From the NCBI GenBank assembly GCA_012961165.1, contig DTZW01000322.1:31619-81432 (forward strand): 49,814 nt of DNA. The letters are read 5' to 3'. A model generated the notes under the pieces. The model did no database searches. It was given only the letters and a program-made list of their open reading frames with translations, and was not told the DNA's origin. Below are positions 26,278 through 35,331 of the stretch, one piece after another. Every line of letters starts with the position of its first letter. Position 1 is the stretch's first letter. The stretch comes from Gammaproteobacteria bacterium. GTDB lineage: Bacteria > Pseudomonadota > Gammaproteobacteria > Pseudomonadales > Azotimanducaceae. The position numbers were made by a program, and so were the translations under genes.

Positions 26278-26818
26278 AAAGACTCTGCTTACTTTATTTC
26301 AGTATCAATCCAATACGTCAAATGTGCAACAAACGCATAATCCATTCTAACGATCTCTGGTTATTGCTAATCTCATCATAGGCCCAATCCTTTCTTTAAA
26401 GCACTTAACACCTGAATCGTATATTCGTGATTACGATAGAACGTACAAGAAGTGTGGTATTTGCGGGCGCACCAGGTTTCGCGGCAATGACTGGACAAAC
26501 CTGGCCTATAGCACCTGGAAGCCCAACGCTTTCCAGCATGAGAAAGATACGGGAAATATTTGCGTGAGAAGGTAAACAAAATATTTTGCTGGAGTCATAG
26601 CGCATTATTGATAGGTTGAATCAGTCTTAGGAAACCTAAAACAAAATAAATGAATTGGACTATTCCGTTCTTGAGTATGTTAGATTTTCTTCATGCTGAA
26701 ATTTTTTGCGTTCTGCTAACACTCGAGTGCCGAGTTCATTCTGACCCGGCCTTGCGTTAACGGCGAATCTAAACAATGACCAAATTGGTCAACAACATAA
26801 ACAGACGGAAACGCAAAG
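26278..26818. other. Intergenic region with an unassigned Cys-containing open frame
   Basis: On the plus strand an open frame without a usable start (about 26353-26574) reads YDRTYKKCGICGRTRFRGND and ends GNICVRR before a stop, suggesting a small zinc-binding protein or a remnant of one. Two minus-strand ORFs overlap it. The right third holds the A/T-rich upstream region of the CREST-type gene. I cannot decide which strand was coding. Confidence 0.35.
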
Positions 26819-27778
26819 ATGCAATCTGATGCATATAAGCCCTTCAAGTTAGGTTTAGCCGCCAGCTTTGCATTTTTTGTGGGTTATGTTTTATTTGGGT
26901 GGCAAGGTTGGGGCGCACCGGCGGCTGTAGAGCAAGCAGTAGGTGACGTTTCCAGGTGGTGTGAGCGTGTTCAACCCGGATTATTTCATGAACCAGTGAA
27001 TGCGCTCAGTAATCTTGGCTTTATGGTCGCAGGTCTTTGGATGCTTTGGCTGTTGGGACGGGATGTCGAGGCTGGGCGAACCGGGATCATGTTTGGTCAC
27101 AGCCCTATTGCGTTACTCTATTCGGGCGCGGCTATTTGGCTGGGCCCGGGATCGCTACTGATGCATGGTACCCACACGGCGTGGGGTGGTTGGGCCGATA
27201 ACCTGAGCATGGTGATGTACATTCTGATCCCCTGGATGATTAATGTTTCAACCATGGGACGCTGGCCGCCTCGACAGGTGTTAGGAATCTACGCGGCTTT
27301 GGTGCTGGTTTATGGCATCGGTCGCGCCGTGAATGGTTGGGGTTTAGGGATCAATCTCGACTTCTTTGGCCTGTCGATCGCCTTTTGGGTGATCAGTGAG
27401 GTTTTGTACCGGTTCTGGTCTCAGTGGCTACGAGTTCTCTCGGGATTCGTAGGCTTTATTGTTGCTGGGATCTTTGGCATTACCCCTTTCGAGATGTTGG
27501 CAGAACCTACACGTTTCTGGTGGGTTTTACTGTTCTGGCTGCCAGGTCTCCTTGCCACCGGTCCTGCCCCGACGCGACGCATCTATCTACCCTGGTTCGC
27601 TTTGGGTGTGGCCAGCTATTTGACCGCATTTACGATTTGGCAGACGGGCAAGGTAGGACACCCTTTATGTGATCCGGATACACTTCTACAGGCACACGGT
27701 ATTTGGCATCTGCTATCCGCAGCATCCACCGCCTGTTTTTTCCTTTTCTTGCGGACTGAGCGCCAAGCGCAATGCTAA
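26819..27778 (+). CDS. CREST-superfamily membrane hydrolase (alkaline-ceramidase-like)
   Basis: 319 aa, about seven membrane helices. Family residues are visible: WCERVQPGLFHEPVNALSN near the N-terminus, Ser112 and His116 in GPGSLLMHGTHT, Asp127 in GGWADNLSM, and the C-terminal HPLCDPDTLLQAHGIWHLLS with His293 and His297. Together they form the predicted Zn site shared by alkaline ceramidases, PAQR receptors and Per1. The enzyme would hydrolyse an amide or ester bond of a membrane lipid. Sphingolipids are rare in Gammaproteobacteria, so the lipid is open. The gene appears monocistronic. Confidence 0.82.
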   Translation: MQSDAYKPFKLGLAASFAFFVGYVLFGWQGWGAPAAVEQAVGDVSRWCERVQPGLFHEPVNALSNLGFMVAGLWMLWLLGRDVEAGRTGIMFGHSPIALLYSGAAIWLGPGSLLMHGTHTAWGGWADNLSMVMYILIPWMINVSTMGRWPPRQVLGIYAALVLVYGIGRAVNGWGLGINLDFFGLSIAFWVISEVLYRFWSQWLRVLSGFVGFIVAGIFGITPFEMLAEPTRFWWVLLFWLPGLLATGPAPTRRIYLPWFALGVASYLTAFTIWQTGKVGHPLCDPDTLLQAHGIWHLLSAASTACFFLFLRTERQAQC

Positions 27779-27800
27779 AGCTGCAACTGCAACGCTCTGG

Positions 27801-28070
27801 TTACAGGTTGCTATTTCTTGTCAACAGATAGTGAGCGACGTGCCACTCTTTGCCTTGGCTATAGGCTACGAGTTCCTGACAGGACATGACGAACATTCGC
27901 CATCGATTAAATTGTATGACTTTAGAAGCGGGATTGTCTGAACCACTAATAATGTCAAACGCCTCAGATTTCTTAAGATCGAGGTTTTTCAGCCAGCCCT
28001 CACAAGCTCCGGGGTAGTGCGGTCCATTTACTTCCCAGGCTTTCTGTTGATTTAAATAGTCATTGAAGTG
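27801..28070 (-). pseudogene. C-terminal remnant of a cyclopropane-synthase-like methyltransferase
   Basis: A 90-codon minus frame without a usable start reads NGPHYPGACEGWLKNLDLKK, then VIQFNRWRMFVMSCQELVAY, then GKEWHVAHYLLTRN. This follows the C-terminus of CFA-synthase / coclaurine-N-methyltransferase-like enzymes (NGxHYxxTxxAWLxNLD ... RWRxFFxxCAELxxYxxGxEWxVxHYL). The SAM-binding domain is gone; an in-frame stop lies about 50 bp upstream. It fills most of the gap after the CREST gene. Confidence 0.68.
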
Positions 28071-28139
28071 TGCTGGTATAATAAAGGGGCAGGACCGCTG
28101 TCCAGCCTTTACCTACGCCAAACCAACTGGTCCGTTAGC

Positions 28140-28211
28140 AAGACAATCGCTACGGCATTCAATAAGACAATCACGACGGCATTCAATAAGACAATCGTTA
28201 CGACAACCGTT
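28140..28211. repeat. 24-bp tandem repeat with 12-bp sub-period at a gene's 3' end
   Basis: AAGACAATCGCTACGGCATT-CAAT (28140-28163) is followed by a copy with three changes (28164-28187) and a third diverged copy (28188-28211) that runs into the stop codon of the serine hydrolase at 28210. GACAAYC recurs about every 12 bp through the last copies. It is a boundary-type minisatellite like the others in this window. Confidence 0.85.
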
Positions 28212-29430
28212 ATGACAATCTGTCAGTAATCACGTCCAACATCGGCAGGAAAATGTCGTCGAGCAACGTCGATGGTGCCTTTGGCGCTGAGCCAAACCGA
28301 CCTATGACCAATTCATTCGCAGGATCTACATATAAGACCTGACCATGTGCGCCCCGGGCCACAGCGCAATTTCTGTCTGCCAAGTGACGAATCCACCACT
28401 GAGATTTATACGACCAACCCGGCAAAGTCTTATAACCCGCCTTAGCGAACAGATCCTGGTCCCCACCGCGTAGGACCTTGTCGATAACCGCAGCAGGTAT
28501 AATCTGCTTACTCTCAATGGCACCTCCCGTTCTAACGAGTTCGCCAAACCTGACAAAATCTCGCAAGGTAAACCCACTGGATGATTCGGCACCCCCTGGA
28601 TCCATGATGTAGTATCCGTCGTGCTCAGCGCCAATATGCTGCCAAACGCGCTCGGATAATTGCGTCGTAAGGTCCTGCATCCCGGCCCGACGGACAATCC
28701 AGCCGAGGACAAATATATTCGGTTCACGATAAGCGAAAGCCTCGCCGTGACGCCCTGCTTTTTTTACTTTCGGGAGAACGTCAGCGACCAGTTCAAACTG
28801 ATTCATGCTCGAAGGCGGGGACATTCCGGTTGCACGATGAAATCGCCAAATTTCAGATTCCGGATCCAGGTAATCTTCGTAAAACTCCATACCGATAAGC
28901 ATATCCAGTACTTGTTGCACGGTCGCATCACCGTATGCTGAGTCGATCAGTTCTGGAATGATCACAGGGACCAAAGCATCCGCGTCCAGTTTTCCCTCAT
29001 AGATTAGGCTCTCGGCAAGTATGCCGACAAAAGACTTATTAGCTGATTGAATAATGTGGCGAGCATCTGGCGCACCAGCGCCAAAGTATTCCTCGTACAC
29101 CACTTCACCCCGATGAAGCACAAGCAAGCCATCGGTGTAACTTTGTTCAAGCGCATCATCCCAACAAAGTTCCGTTCCGTTCAGCGTTACAATCGTCGCG
29201 TCATCGAACACCCGCTGCCTTTGAGGCAACTCGCGACAAGGACCTGGCCCACGCCAGACCCTCTTCGTTGGCATAAGTTCGTCAATATGGCTAAGGCTCC
29301 AACGCAGTTGCGGCCAGGCGTAAAAGGATTTTTCCGCGAAGCGAACCACTTTCTCATGAGGCGGTGGGAAGCCTTTCATCCAGCCTAGCTTGCGAGGGTC
29401 GTGAACTTTGCTTTTAGGCGTCTTGTTCAT
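28210..29430 (-). CDS. Serine hydrolase, beta-lactamase/NylB-like
   Basis: 406 aa. The nucleophile motif SxxK is SANKSF (in HIIQSANKSFVGILAESL). The second motif is the NylB-like Tyr in FAYREPNIFVLGWIVRRAG, and the C-terminal GAHGQVLYVDPANELVIG carries the third. This is the family of 6-aminohexanoate-dimer hydrolases and related class C-like esterases/amidases. No signal peptide, so a cytosolic esterase or amidase is more likely than a beta-lactamase. It lies downstream of the CoA-transferase gene on the same strand (115 bp apart). Confidence 0.88.
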   Translation of the reverse strand: MNKTPKSKVHDPRKLGWMKGFPPPHEKVVRFAEKSFYAWPQLRWSLSHIDELMPTKRVWRGPGPCRELPQRQRVFDDATIVTLNGTELCWDDALEQSYTDGLLVLHRGEVVYEEYFGAGAPDARHIIQSANKSFVGILAESLIYEGKLDADALVPVIIPELIDSAYGDATVQQVLDMLIGMEFYEDYLDPESEIWRFHRATGMSPPSSMNQFELVADVLPKVKKAGRHGEAFAYREPNIFVLGWIVRRAGMQDLTTQLSERVWQHIGAEHDGYYIMDPGGAESSSGFTLRDFVRFGELVRTGGAIESKQIIPAAVIDKVLRGGDQDLFAKAGYKTLPGWSYKSQWWIRHLADRNCAVARGAHGQVLYVDPANELVIGRFGSAPKAPSTLLDDIFLPMLDVITDRLS

Positions 29431-29545
29431 AGTCTTAATGGCTTCATCGGAAAATACCCTGCCTTATTAACGCGTGTGGACAAGCAAGAAAAGATACCAG
29501 GCTACACCTCACCCCATTGGGATCTGGCAAACCCATATTGATACC

Positions 29546-31831
29546 TCACGGCAAGACAATAGCTTTGGACGCAACAAGTTCATCCAGATCCCGACGCGAC
29601 ACCTCTTCGAGAATCGCGCCCGCATCGCTACCGGCAATAGATGCCGCGGTTCCAATATGGATTTTTGATCTGGAAAACCACGATCCGGGCCCAGTCGTAC
29701 GTAATTCACCTATCCCGGCATGCGGTCTTGTAACGATGAGCCCTCTATCCTGATTCGACTTGTCCGACGAGAAATCTTCGATCCATGAGAGCTTGTGAGC
29801 GGCACTTTTTCCAGTCGTTAGTTCCAACACTGCGTCTTCAAGGTTCCGCGCCAGACACCATCGTTCGATCGATGGTTCCAGCGCTTCACCATCGTTCAGA
29901 CCCACAATTTCCGGGATATTTGAGGTCTCGCTGGCGCCTAAAAACAGCCAGCCATCTGCACACTGATACAACCGTTGGAAACCAGAGGCACCTCGCGAGT
30001 ATGGCCCTGTGGGTTCATCCCATATTTTCCCCGCATAATCAATCAAGTGAACAGATTGGAGGGTGCCGGCGGTTCGGGCAAGCGCCGACGTAACGTGTTG
30101 CCCCTTGCCCGTCGACGCTTTAACAATTAACGCGAGCACGACACCAAAAGCACCGGCAAACCCTGTTCCATAGTCGTTAACAACCCCATAGGGCCACAGA
30201 ATCGGCCTGTCGTTGCCACCAAACCTGGTTTGCATACCGGTCAGTGCTTGTACCACTTCTTCATAACCGGGTTGATACTCCCAGGGGCCCTGATCGCCGA
30301 AAGCATTCAGTGACACGTAAATAACATTTGGCTTACGTGCCTTGATAGATTCGTAGTCGATCCCCAACTGTTCCACTACGCCACTGCGATAGTTCTGAAC
30401 AATGACATCGGCGTCGTCAACAAGCTGCCAAAACACTTCTAAACCGCCCGGCGTTTTCAAATCAATAAGTATGCTGCGTTTTCCGCGATTAATATCATGA
30501 TGATATAAAACACGACCTCGGCTGGGATCATCGATCTTAATGACATCGGCGCCAAGCTCTGCCAGGCTTCTACCGCAGGTAGGACCGGCCAGGATTATGC
30601 ACAGGTCCAGTACCTTGAGACCCGCGAGCGGGAAATCAACATTATCTTGATGATCTACTTGCTTCCTATCAACCGCATCACGCTGCTCAAGCGCTAACAG
30701 TTCACTCAATATTTTGTCGCGATGTTGATTCGGCGTGGGTGCCGGTGAGGTTATTTCACCGGGCGTTGCAAGTAACTTTACCTGCAAGCCGGGTTGTCTA
30801 GAGGGGCCCAACAATGGGTCTTCAATCGTGACCACAAGGTCACTTTCAGTCGCTTGCGGATGATCAAGCCACTCCTGCGACGAAAGACAGCGGGCACCAG
30901 GAATATCGAGCTCAACAAACAGACCCTCCCAGGCCAATGCCGTGCGGGTTTTGAAAACGTCTGTAAGGGTCTGGATAAGTAAAGTATTGAGTTCAGTCTT
31001 TGTTGCGAGGCCCCGTTTCGCCAGCCCTTTTTCGATCAGGTCACCGCGATTCACGGCATTCAAAAACGCCTCGGCATGACGAGGAACAGTCGCGACAATG
31101 TGCACCCACCGCCCATCAAGGCATTGATATTGGTGGTCAAAACCTGAAAAGATCGGTTTGGTGATGGCTCTAAAAGGTGGCCTTATCATCGCCAAAACCC
31201 CCACCGCCTGAAGCATTGCATCGTATAAAGGCACTTCTACAGCCTGCCCTACACCGCTTGTGTTTCGCTCAAATATCGCCGTCGTAATGGCAAGTGATGA
31301 AATCAGCGCTGCAAAAGCCGAAGCAACCATTTCAGAAGTGAACACGGGTTCTCCGACTCGCGTTGATAAATCACGATGCAACATTTGAACCATGTCACGA
31401 TAATCTGCAATTGGGCGAAATACATCGGTTGCCGCCATGATAATGCCTTCCCAACCTTGAAGGTTTGAACGTGAATCCAAATTCGAGAAGCCCGGCATGG
31501 CAGAATAAATCAGCTTTGGGTTTACTTTCGTCATCGCAACCGCGCCCAGCCCCAGTCGATCCATCACGCCGGGTCTGAAGTTTTCGATGATGACATCTGC
31601 CTGCGCTATCAGGCGTTTTGCGATATCCAGATCGGCGGCTGACTTCAAATCCAGATTGATGCTTTGCTTGCCACGATTCCAGGTCGCATTCGCGTGTGAA
31701 TTAAAGGTCGGCCCACCTGGCGGATCAACCTTGATCACTGTAGCTCCCTGATCTGCCAGTAACATCCCCGTTAACGGACCTGCGACGTAATGCCCGAAAT
31801 CGACTATTCGAATATCTGAAAGCGCGCCCAT
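29546..31831 (-). CDS. Tandem-fused class III CoA-transferase (CaiB/BaiF, two domains)
   Basis: 761 aa from ATG 31831, which has GGAG six bases upstream; the track's 31843 is a TTG. Domain 1 (about 1-365) starts IRIVDFGHYVAGPLTGMLLA and has VIIENFRPGVMDRLGLG. Domain 2 (about 395-760) repeats the pattern: GLKVLDLCIILAGPTCGRSL, INRGKRSILIDLKTPGG, VIVQNYRSGVVEQLG. Class III CoA-transferases move CoA between carboxylic acids and work as interlocked dimers. Here the two subunits are fused. Such fusions occur in lipid and steroid degraders, so the donor and acceptor sites may have specialised. Substrate unknown. Confidence 0.92.
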   Translation of the reverse strand: MGALSDIRIVDFGHYVAGPLTGMLLADQGATVIKVDPPGGPTFNSHANATWNRGKQSINLDLKSAADLDIAKRLIAQADVIIENFRPGVMDRLGLGAVAMTKVNPKLIYSAMPGFSNLDSRSNLQGWEGIIMAATDVFRPIADYRDMVQMLHRDLSTRVGEPVFTSEMVASAFAALISSLAITTAIFERNTSGVGQAVEVPLYDAMLQAVGVLAMIRPPFRAITKPIFSGFDHQYQCLDGRWVHIVATVPRHAEAFLNAVNRGDLIEKGLAKRGLATKTELNTLLIQTLTDVFKTRTALAWEGLFVELDIPGARCLSSQEWLDHPQATESDLVVTIEDPLLGPSRQPGLQVKLLATPGEITSPAPTPNQHRDKILSELLALEQRDAVDRKQVDHQDNVDFPLAGLKVLDLCIILAGPTCGRSLAELGADVIKIDDPSRGRVLYHHDINRGKRSILIDLKTPGGLEVFWQLVDDADVIVQNYRSGVVEQLGIDYESIKARKPNVIYVSLNAFGDQGPWEYQPGYEEVVQALTGMQTRFGGNDRPILWPYGVVNDYGTGFAGAFGVVLALIVKASTGKGQHVTSALARTAGTLQSVHLIDYAGKIWDEPTGPYSRGASGFQRLYQCADGWLFLGASETSNIPEIVGLNDGEALEPSIERWCLARNLEDAVLELTTGKSAAHKLSWIEDFSSDKSNQDRGLIVTRPHAGIGELRTTGPGSWFSRSKIHIGTAASIAGSDAGAILEEVSRRDLDELVASKAIVLP

Positions 31832-31852
31832 TGTATTCTCCAAAGTTACATT

Positions 31853-32221
31853 TTATTTCACTTCACGGGATGGCAGCGCAATGCTTGCCAGCACTTGAAC
31901 AGGTCGCCGCATGATAGCGCCCGCGGTCGTAGCCTCACTTTCTGACACGACAATCTGCAGTTTCATGCTGACCAGATCAATTTTATACACATAACTTGCG
32001 AGTAATGTTAGACACTTATGGCCCTTTACTACGATTAGCCGATGATCAGGCGGCAGATATGTTCTCGAGGACGCTCGCAAATTACCGCTTCCGGTCAGTC
32101 GTCCAACAACCACCACATGACCTTTCGCCGTCGATGTTTCAGGCCGGAGAACAATCCAGCGGCTTTTAGTTTTATGATGTCGCCCTAACAAATCGTCGCT
32201 AAGAGACCTGTCAACTTGCAA
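31853..32221 (-). CDS. Hypothetical 122-aa protein (doubtful)
   Basis: Open minus frame starting with TTG, 9 bp before the CoA-transferase ORF as listed. It contains GHVVVVGRLTGSGNLRASSR and HKCLTLLASYVYKIDLVSMK. Its start overlaps the TTG start of the divergent alpha/beta-hydrolase gene by six bases, which is awkward for both. No domain is recognised. It may be a real small gene, a remnant, or simply the upstream region of the CoA-transferase. Confidence 0.3.
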   Translation of the reverse strand: MQVDRSLSDDLLGRHHKTKSRWIVLRPETSTAKGHVVVVGRLTGSGNLRASSRTYLPPDHRLIVVKGHKCLTLLASYVYKIDLVSMKLQIVVSESEATTAGAIMRRPVQVLASIALPSREVK

Positions 32222-32863
32222 ACCCTGAAACTGGATAACACCACGCTGTCTGCAATCTATTCGCCGGTTGGTAATGCCAGCGCCCTGCTCGTATTAGCTC
32301 ATGGGGCCGGCGCGAATCTTGAGCACGACCATATGAGCGCACTGTCGTTGGCCCTGAACAATGTGGGTATCAGCACACTGCGGTTTAATTTCCCTTTTAT
32401 GGAGGAAGGTAAGCGGCGAGTAGACAACCCTGATGTGTGTATCGACACCATCGCCCGCGCAGTTGCAACGGCGAATCGGCTCTGTCCGAAGGTGAAACTG
32501 TTTATTGGCGGGCATTCATTTGGTGGGCGGATGTCTACCCACTATGCAGTCGAGCAACCCACCAGCGCGGTCGGTATTATCCTGTTCTCTTTTCCACTTC
32601 ACCCCAGCAAGAAGCCAGCGATAAAAAGAGCGGCTCACCTGGGCGCGATTAATGAACCAATGTTATTTCTGTCGGGTGATCGAGACACGCTGGCGGAAGC
32701 AGCGCTGCTACAGTCAGTCACGGGTCCACTAGCCAACGCACGATTGCACTGGCTCGAAACCGCAGATCACAGCTACAAAATTCTAAAGCGAACACGAAAG
32801 TCCGCAGAAAATGTTTATGCCGAGGCAGCCAGAGTTACCTCGGCGTGGATTGAAGAACTCTGA
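32216..32863 (+). CDS. Alpha/beta hydrolase, TEX30/KANSL3-like family
   Basis: 215 aa starting with TTG 32216 (LQTLKLDN...). The family pattern is clear: ALLVLAHGAGANLEHDHM, TLRFNFPFMEEGKRR, nucleophile elbow FIGGHSFGGRMSTHYA, SFPLHPSKKP, MLFLSGDRD and the terminal HWLETADHSYKIL carrying the catalytic His. These small hydrolases have poorly known substrates. It runs divergently from the CoA-transferase and convergently to the second luciferase-like gene, with 16 bp between stops. Confidence 0.88.
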   Translation: MQTLKLDNTTLSAIYSPVGNASALLVLAHGAGANLEHDHMSALSLALNNVGISTLRFNFPFMEEGKRRVDNPDVCIDTIARAVATANRLCPKVKLFIGGHSFGGRMSTHYAVEQPTSAVGIILFSFPLHPSKKPAIKRAAHLGAINEPMLFLSGDRDTLAEAALLQSVTGPLANARLHWLETADHSYKILKRTRKSAENVYAEAARVTSAWIEEL

Positions 32864-32879
32864 CGAGGCGCCAGAAGAA

Positions 32880-33770
32880 CTACTTCATGCTACTCAGGAA
32901 TTCCAGAGTCCGATCATAAGCACCCTCTTCCACATCCATGATGGCAGCATTGAAATCCGTGACACCCGCATCCTCGAAGCGTTTTATTTCACCGCGCAGG
33001 GTGTTTTCATCGCCTACAATCGCGATATCCTGCGGGCCCTCTACACCCTCACGGTCCAGCATTGCCCGGTAGCTGGGTAGCTGCCCGTACATCACAAGAT
33101 TTTTCCCAATGGTTTCACGCGCCTGGTCTATATTGGTCGTCAGGACAATGGGGACGCCACCAACTACCGTTGCATCACTTCGTCCTAAACCAGGCACGAT
33201 GTGCTTAGCCATGGTGTTGGGTCCGACCATCCAGGTATTCGTACCATCAGCCAGTTCACCCGCTATCTTTAACATGACAGGTCCAAGCGCCGCCACAACC
33301 ACCGGCATTCGATCAGCACCAGGAACATCAAGGGCCAGCCCGTGCACACTGTATTGGTCACCATCATAATTCACTGTTTCGCCACGTGTTAGCGGCATCA
33401 GCACTTCGAGATATTCCCGCATGTGCTTTGCTGGCTTGTCGTAAGACATACCCAACATGTTTTCAATCACCACCTGGTGTGACAGCCCAATACCCAGCGT
33501 AAACCGGTTTTTAGAGGCTGCTGCCGTGGTCAATGCCTGCTGCGCAATGGCTGTAGGATGCCGGGGATAAGTCGGGGTTACCGCCGTGCCAAGCCCAATT
33601 CGATCCGTCTCTCTACCGACGATTGCCAGGGTAGATATCGCGTCAAAGCCAAAGATATTTGCCAGCCAGACATTATCAAGACCGGCCGCTTCGGCTCGCT
33701 TGGCGACATTAACGATGTCATCCAATGTATTATTCGCGCCATCAGCGCCAATCATCGTTCCAATTCGCAT
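32880..33770 (-). CDS. Luciferase-like monooxygenase (F420-type LLM oxidoreductase)
   Basis: 296 aa, MRIGTMIGADGANNTLDDIV, with VWLANIFGFDAISTLAIVGR, GLGTAVTPTYPRHPTAIAQQ, RFTLGIGLSHQ and a C-terminal flexible RGEIKRFEDAGVTDFNAA. TIM-barrel flavin- or F420-dependent oxidoreductase, distinct from the one at 1708-2565. ATG 33770 follows AGGAAGACTGTA. It is the distal gene on the minus strand after the GlcD-type flavoenzyme (about 100 bp gap), so co-transcription is plausible. Confidence 0.9.
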   Translation of the reverse strand: MRIGTMIGADGANNTLDDIVNVAKRAEAAGLDNVWLANIFGFDAISTLAIVGRETDRIGLGTAVTPTYPRHPTAIAQQALTTAAASKNRFTLGIGLSHQVVIENMLGMSYDKPAKHMREYLEVLMPLTRGETVNYDGDQYSVHGLALDVPGADRMPVVVAALGPVMLKIAGELADGTNTWMVGPNTMAKHIVPGLGRSDATVVGGVPIVLTTNIDQARETIGKNLVMYGQLPSYRAMLDREGVEGPQDIAIVGDENTLRGEIKRFEDAGVTDFNAAIMDVEEGAYDRTLEFLSSMK

Positions 33771-33871
33771 TACAGTCTTCCTGATTAATAAAAGACGCTA
33801 TCCTGAAGCATCGCTTGAACTATCTCAAGGTACCTGCGTGCTGTTCACTGGACCTGCCCCGGAACCACCAC

Positions 33872-35245
33872 TCAACCGATATCTATTACTTTTCCCGGGT
33901 TCATAATGTTCTTCGGATCAAAAGCTAACTTCACCTGGCGCATAAGATCCAGACTCGCACCATGTTCAAGCGCCATATAAGGCAACTTGCCGGAGCCTAT
34001 GCCATGTTCGCCGGTTGAGGTTCCGCCCATTTCGATGGCCCGCTTGACCAGTCTGTCATTGATGCCTTTGGCCGTGGCCATCTCATCCGGGTTATCGGTA
34101 TCAACCAAAAGCAGCAGATGGAAGTTGCCGTCCCCCACATGCCCAACAATAGGCGCAATGACGCCGGTCTCCTCAACATCGATCCTGGTTAGTTGTATAC
34201 ATTCGGTCAGCCTGGTGATGGGTACACAGACATCAGTCGGCCACCCACTACAACCAGGGCGGAGCGCCATCCCCGCATAATAAGCATCGTGTCTGGCCTG
34301 CCACAACTGGTTCTGCTCTTCCTGTTTGGTTGACCAGAGAAACTCACCGCCGCCGTACCCAGCAGTTATTTCTGCGACGCTCTCGCTTTGCTCAATAACC
34401 GAGGCTTCAGTACCGTGAAATTCAAAGAACAGGGTGGGCAGTTCTGCGTAGGATAATTTTGAATAAGCGTTCACAGCTCTTACCTGCACCTCATCAAGAA
34501 ACTCAACCCGCGCAACCGGAATGCCCATCTGGATAATGCTGATGACTGAATCCACAGCGCCTTCCAGCGTTTTAAAAGCGCAAACACCCGCTGAGTGCGC
34601 TTCAGGTAGCCCATAGACTTTGAGTTGGACCTCTGTAATCACCCCCAGGGTGCCTTCAGAACCACAAAACAGACGCGTCAGATCGTAGCCCGAGGCTGAT
34701 TTTCGCGCCCTGCCACCTGTCTGGACTATCTCACCGTTCGGCATAACGACAGTCAGACCAAGAGTATTTTCCCGCATGGTGCCGTATCTGACCGCATTCG
34801 TACCCGATGCACCGGTCGCCGCCATTCCCCCTAGCGTTGCATCTGCTCCGGGATCAACCGGGAAGAACAAACCATGCCGGGCTAGTTCTGCATTAAGTTG
34901 TTTTCGTGTCACGCCTGCCTGAACCCTGACATCAAGGTCACCCGGATTAATTTCAAGAACCTCATTCATCATTGAAAGATCAACGCATACTCCGCCATGA
35001 AGCGCCGCAACGTGTCCCTCAAGGGAGGTGCCAACACCAAATGGAATGACCGGGGTATCTGAATCCGCGCATTGTTTTACGATACTCGCGACTTCGTCAT
35101 TAGTGCCTGGAAAGACGACAAGGTCAGGCGGCGCCGATGCATGAAATGATTCATCGCGCCCATGACGGTCCAGAACATCTATGTTCCGGGTCGCCCTCTC
35201 GCCGAATTGTTCGTGCAATGTCTGGATCGGGTCAATCACTGTCAT
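33872..35245 (-). CDS. FAD-linked oxidase, GlcD / D-lactate dehydrogenase type
   Basis: 457 aa. The N-terminal VAO-type FAD domain shows TPVIPFGVGTSLEGHVAALH, VDPGADATLGGMAATGASGT, RKSASGYDLTRLFCGSEGTL. The C-terminal FAD-oxidase domain has PIVGHVGDGNFHLLLLVD and STGEHGIGSGKLPYM, both with metal/substrate-binding His. It resembles cytochrome-linked D-lactate or D-2-hydroxyacid dehydrogenases. Its ATG overlaps the stop of a 29-codon ORF with a far stronger ribosome site, so translation is probably coupled (see 35242-35331). It lies downstream of glyA and the HAD gene. Confidence 0.9.
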   Translation of the reverse strand: MTVIDPIQTLHEQFGERATRNIDVLDRHGRDESFHASAPPDLVVFPGTNDEVASIVKQCADSDTPVIPFGVGTSLEGHVAALHGGVCVDLSMMNEVLEINPGDLDVRVQAGVTRKQLNAELARHGLFFPVDPGADATLGGMAATGASGTNAVRYGTMRENTLGLTVVMPNGEIVQTGGRARKSASGYDLTRLFCGSEGTLGVITEVQLKVYGLPEAHSAGVCAFKTLEGAVDSVISIIQMGIPVARVEFLDEVQVRAVNAYSKLSYAELPTLFFEFHGTEASVIEQSESVAEITAGYGGGEFLWSTKQEEQNQLWQARHDAYYAGMALRPGCSGWPTDVCVPITRLTECIQLTRIDVEETGVIAPIVGHVGDGNFHLLLLVDTDNPDEMATAKGINDRLVKRAIEMGGTSTGEHGIGSGKLPYMALEHGASLDLMRQVKLAFDPKNIMNPGKVIDIG

Positions 35246-35331
35246 TGACCTTCAGCGCCGGTAGCGAAAGTCGTCGATGGCATGCCCATCGACCCGATCG
35301 ATAATATCCACACAATTTCCGTAACCTTCAT
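35242..35331 (-). CDS. 29-aa upstream ORF coupled to the FAD-oxidase gene
   Basis: ATG 35331 is preceded by AGGAGG at the ideal distance (AGGAGGTAAATATG). The ORF encodes MKVTEIVWILSIGSMGMPST and nine further residues, and its TGA overlaps the ATG of the FAD-oxidase (ATGA). The flavoenzyme itself has no comparable ribosome site. It could be a leader that loads ribosomes onto the flavoenzyme message. The peptide has no recognised domain. A neighbouring frame reads EGYGNCVDIIDRVDGHAIDD, so a decayed gene cannot be excluded. Confidence 0.5.
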   Translation of the reverse strand: MKVTEIVWILSIGSMGMPSTTFATGAEGQ

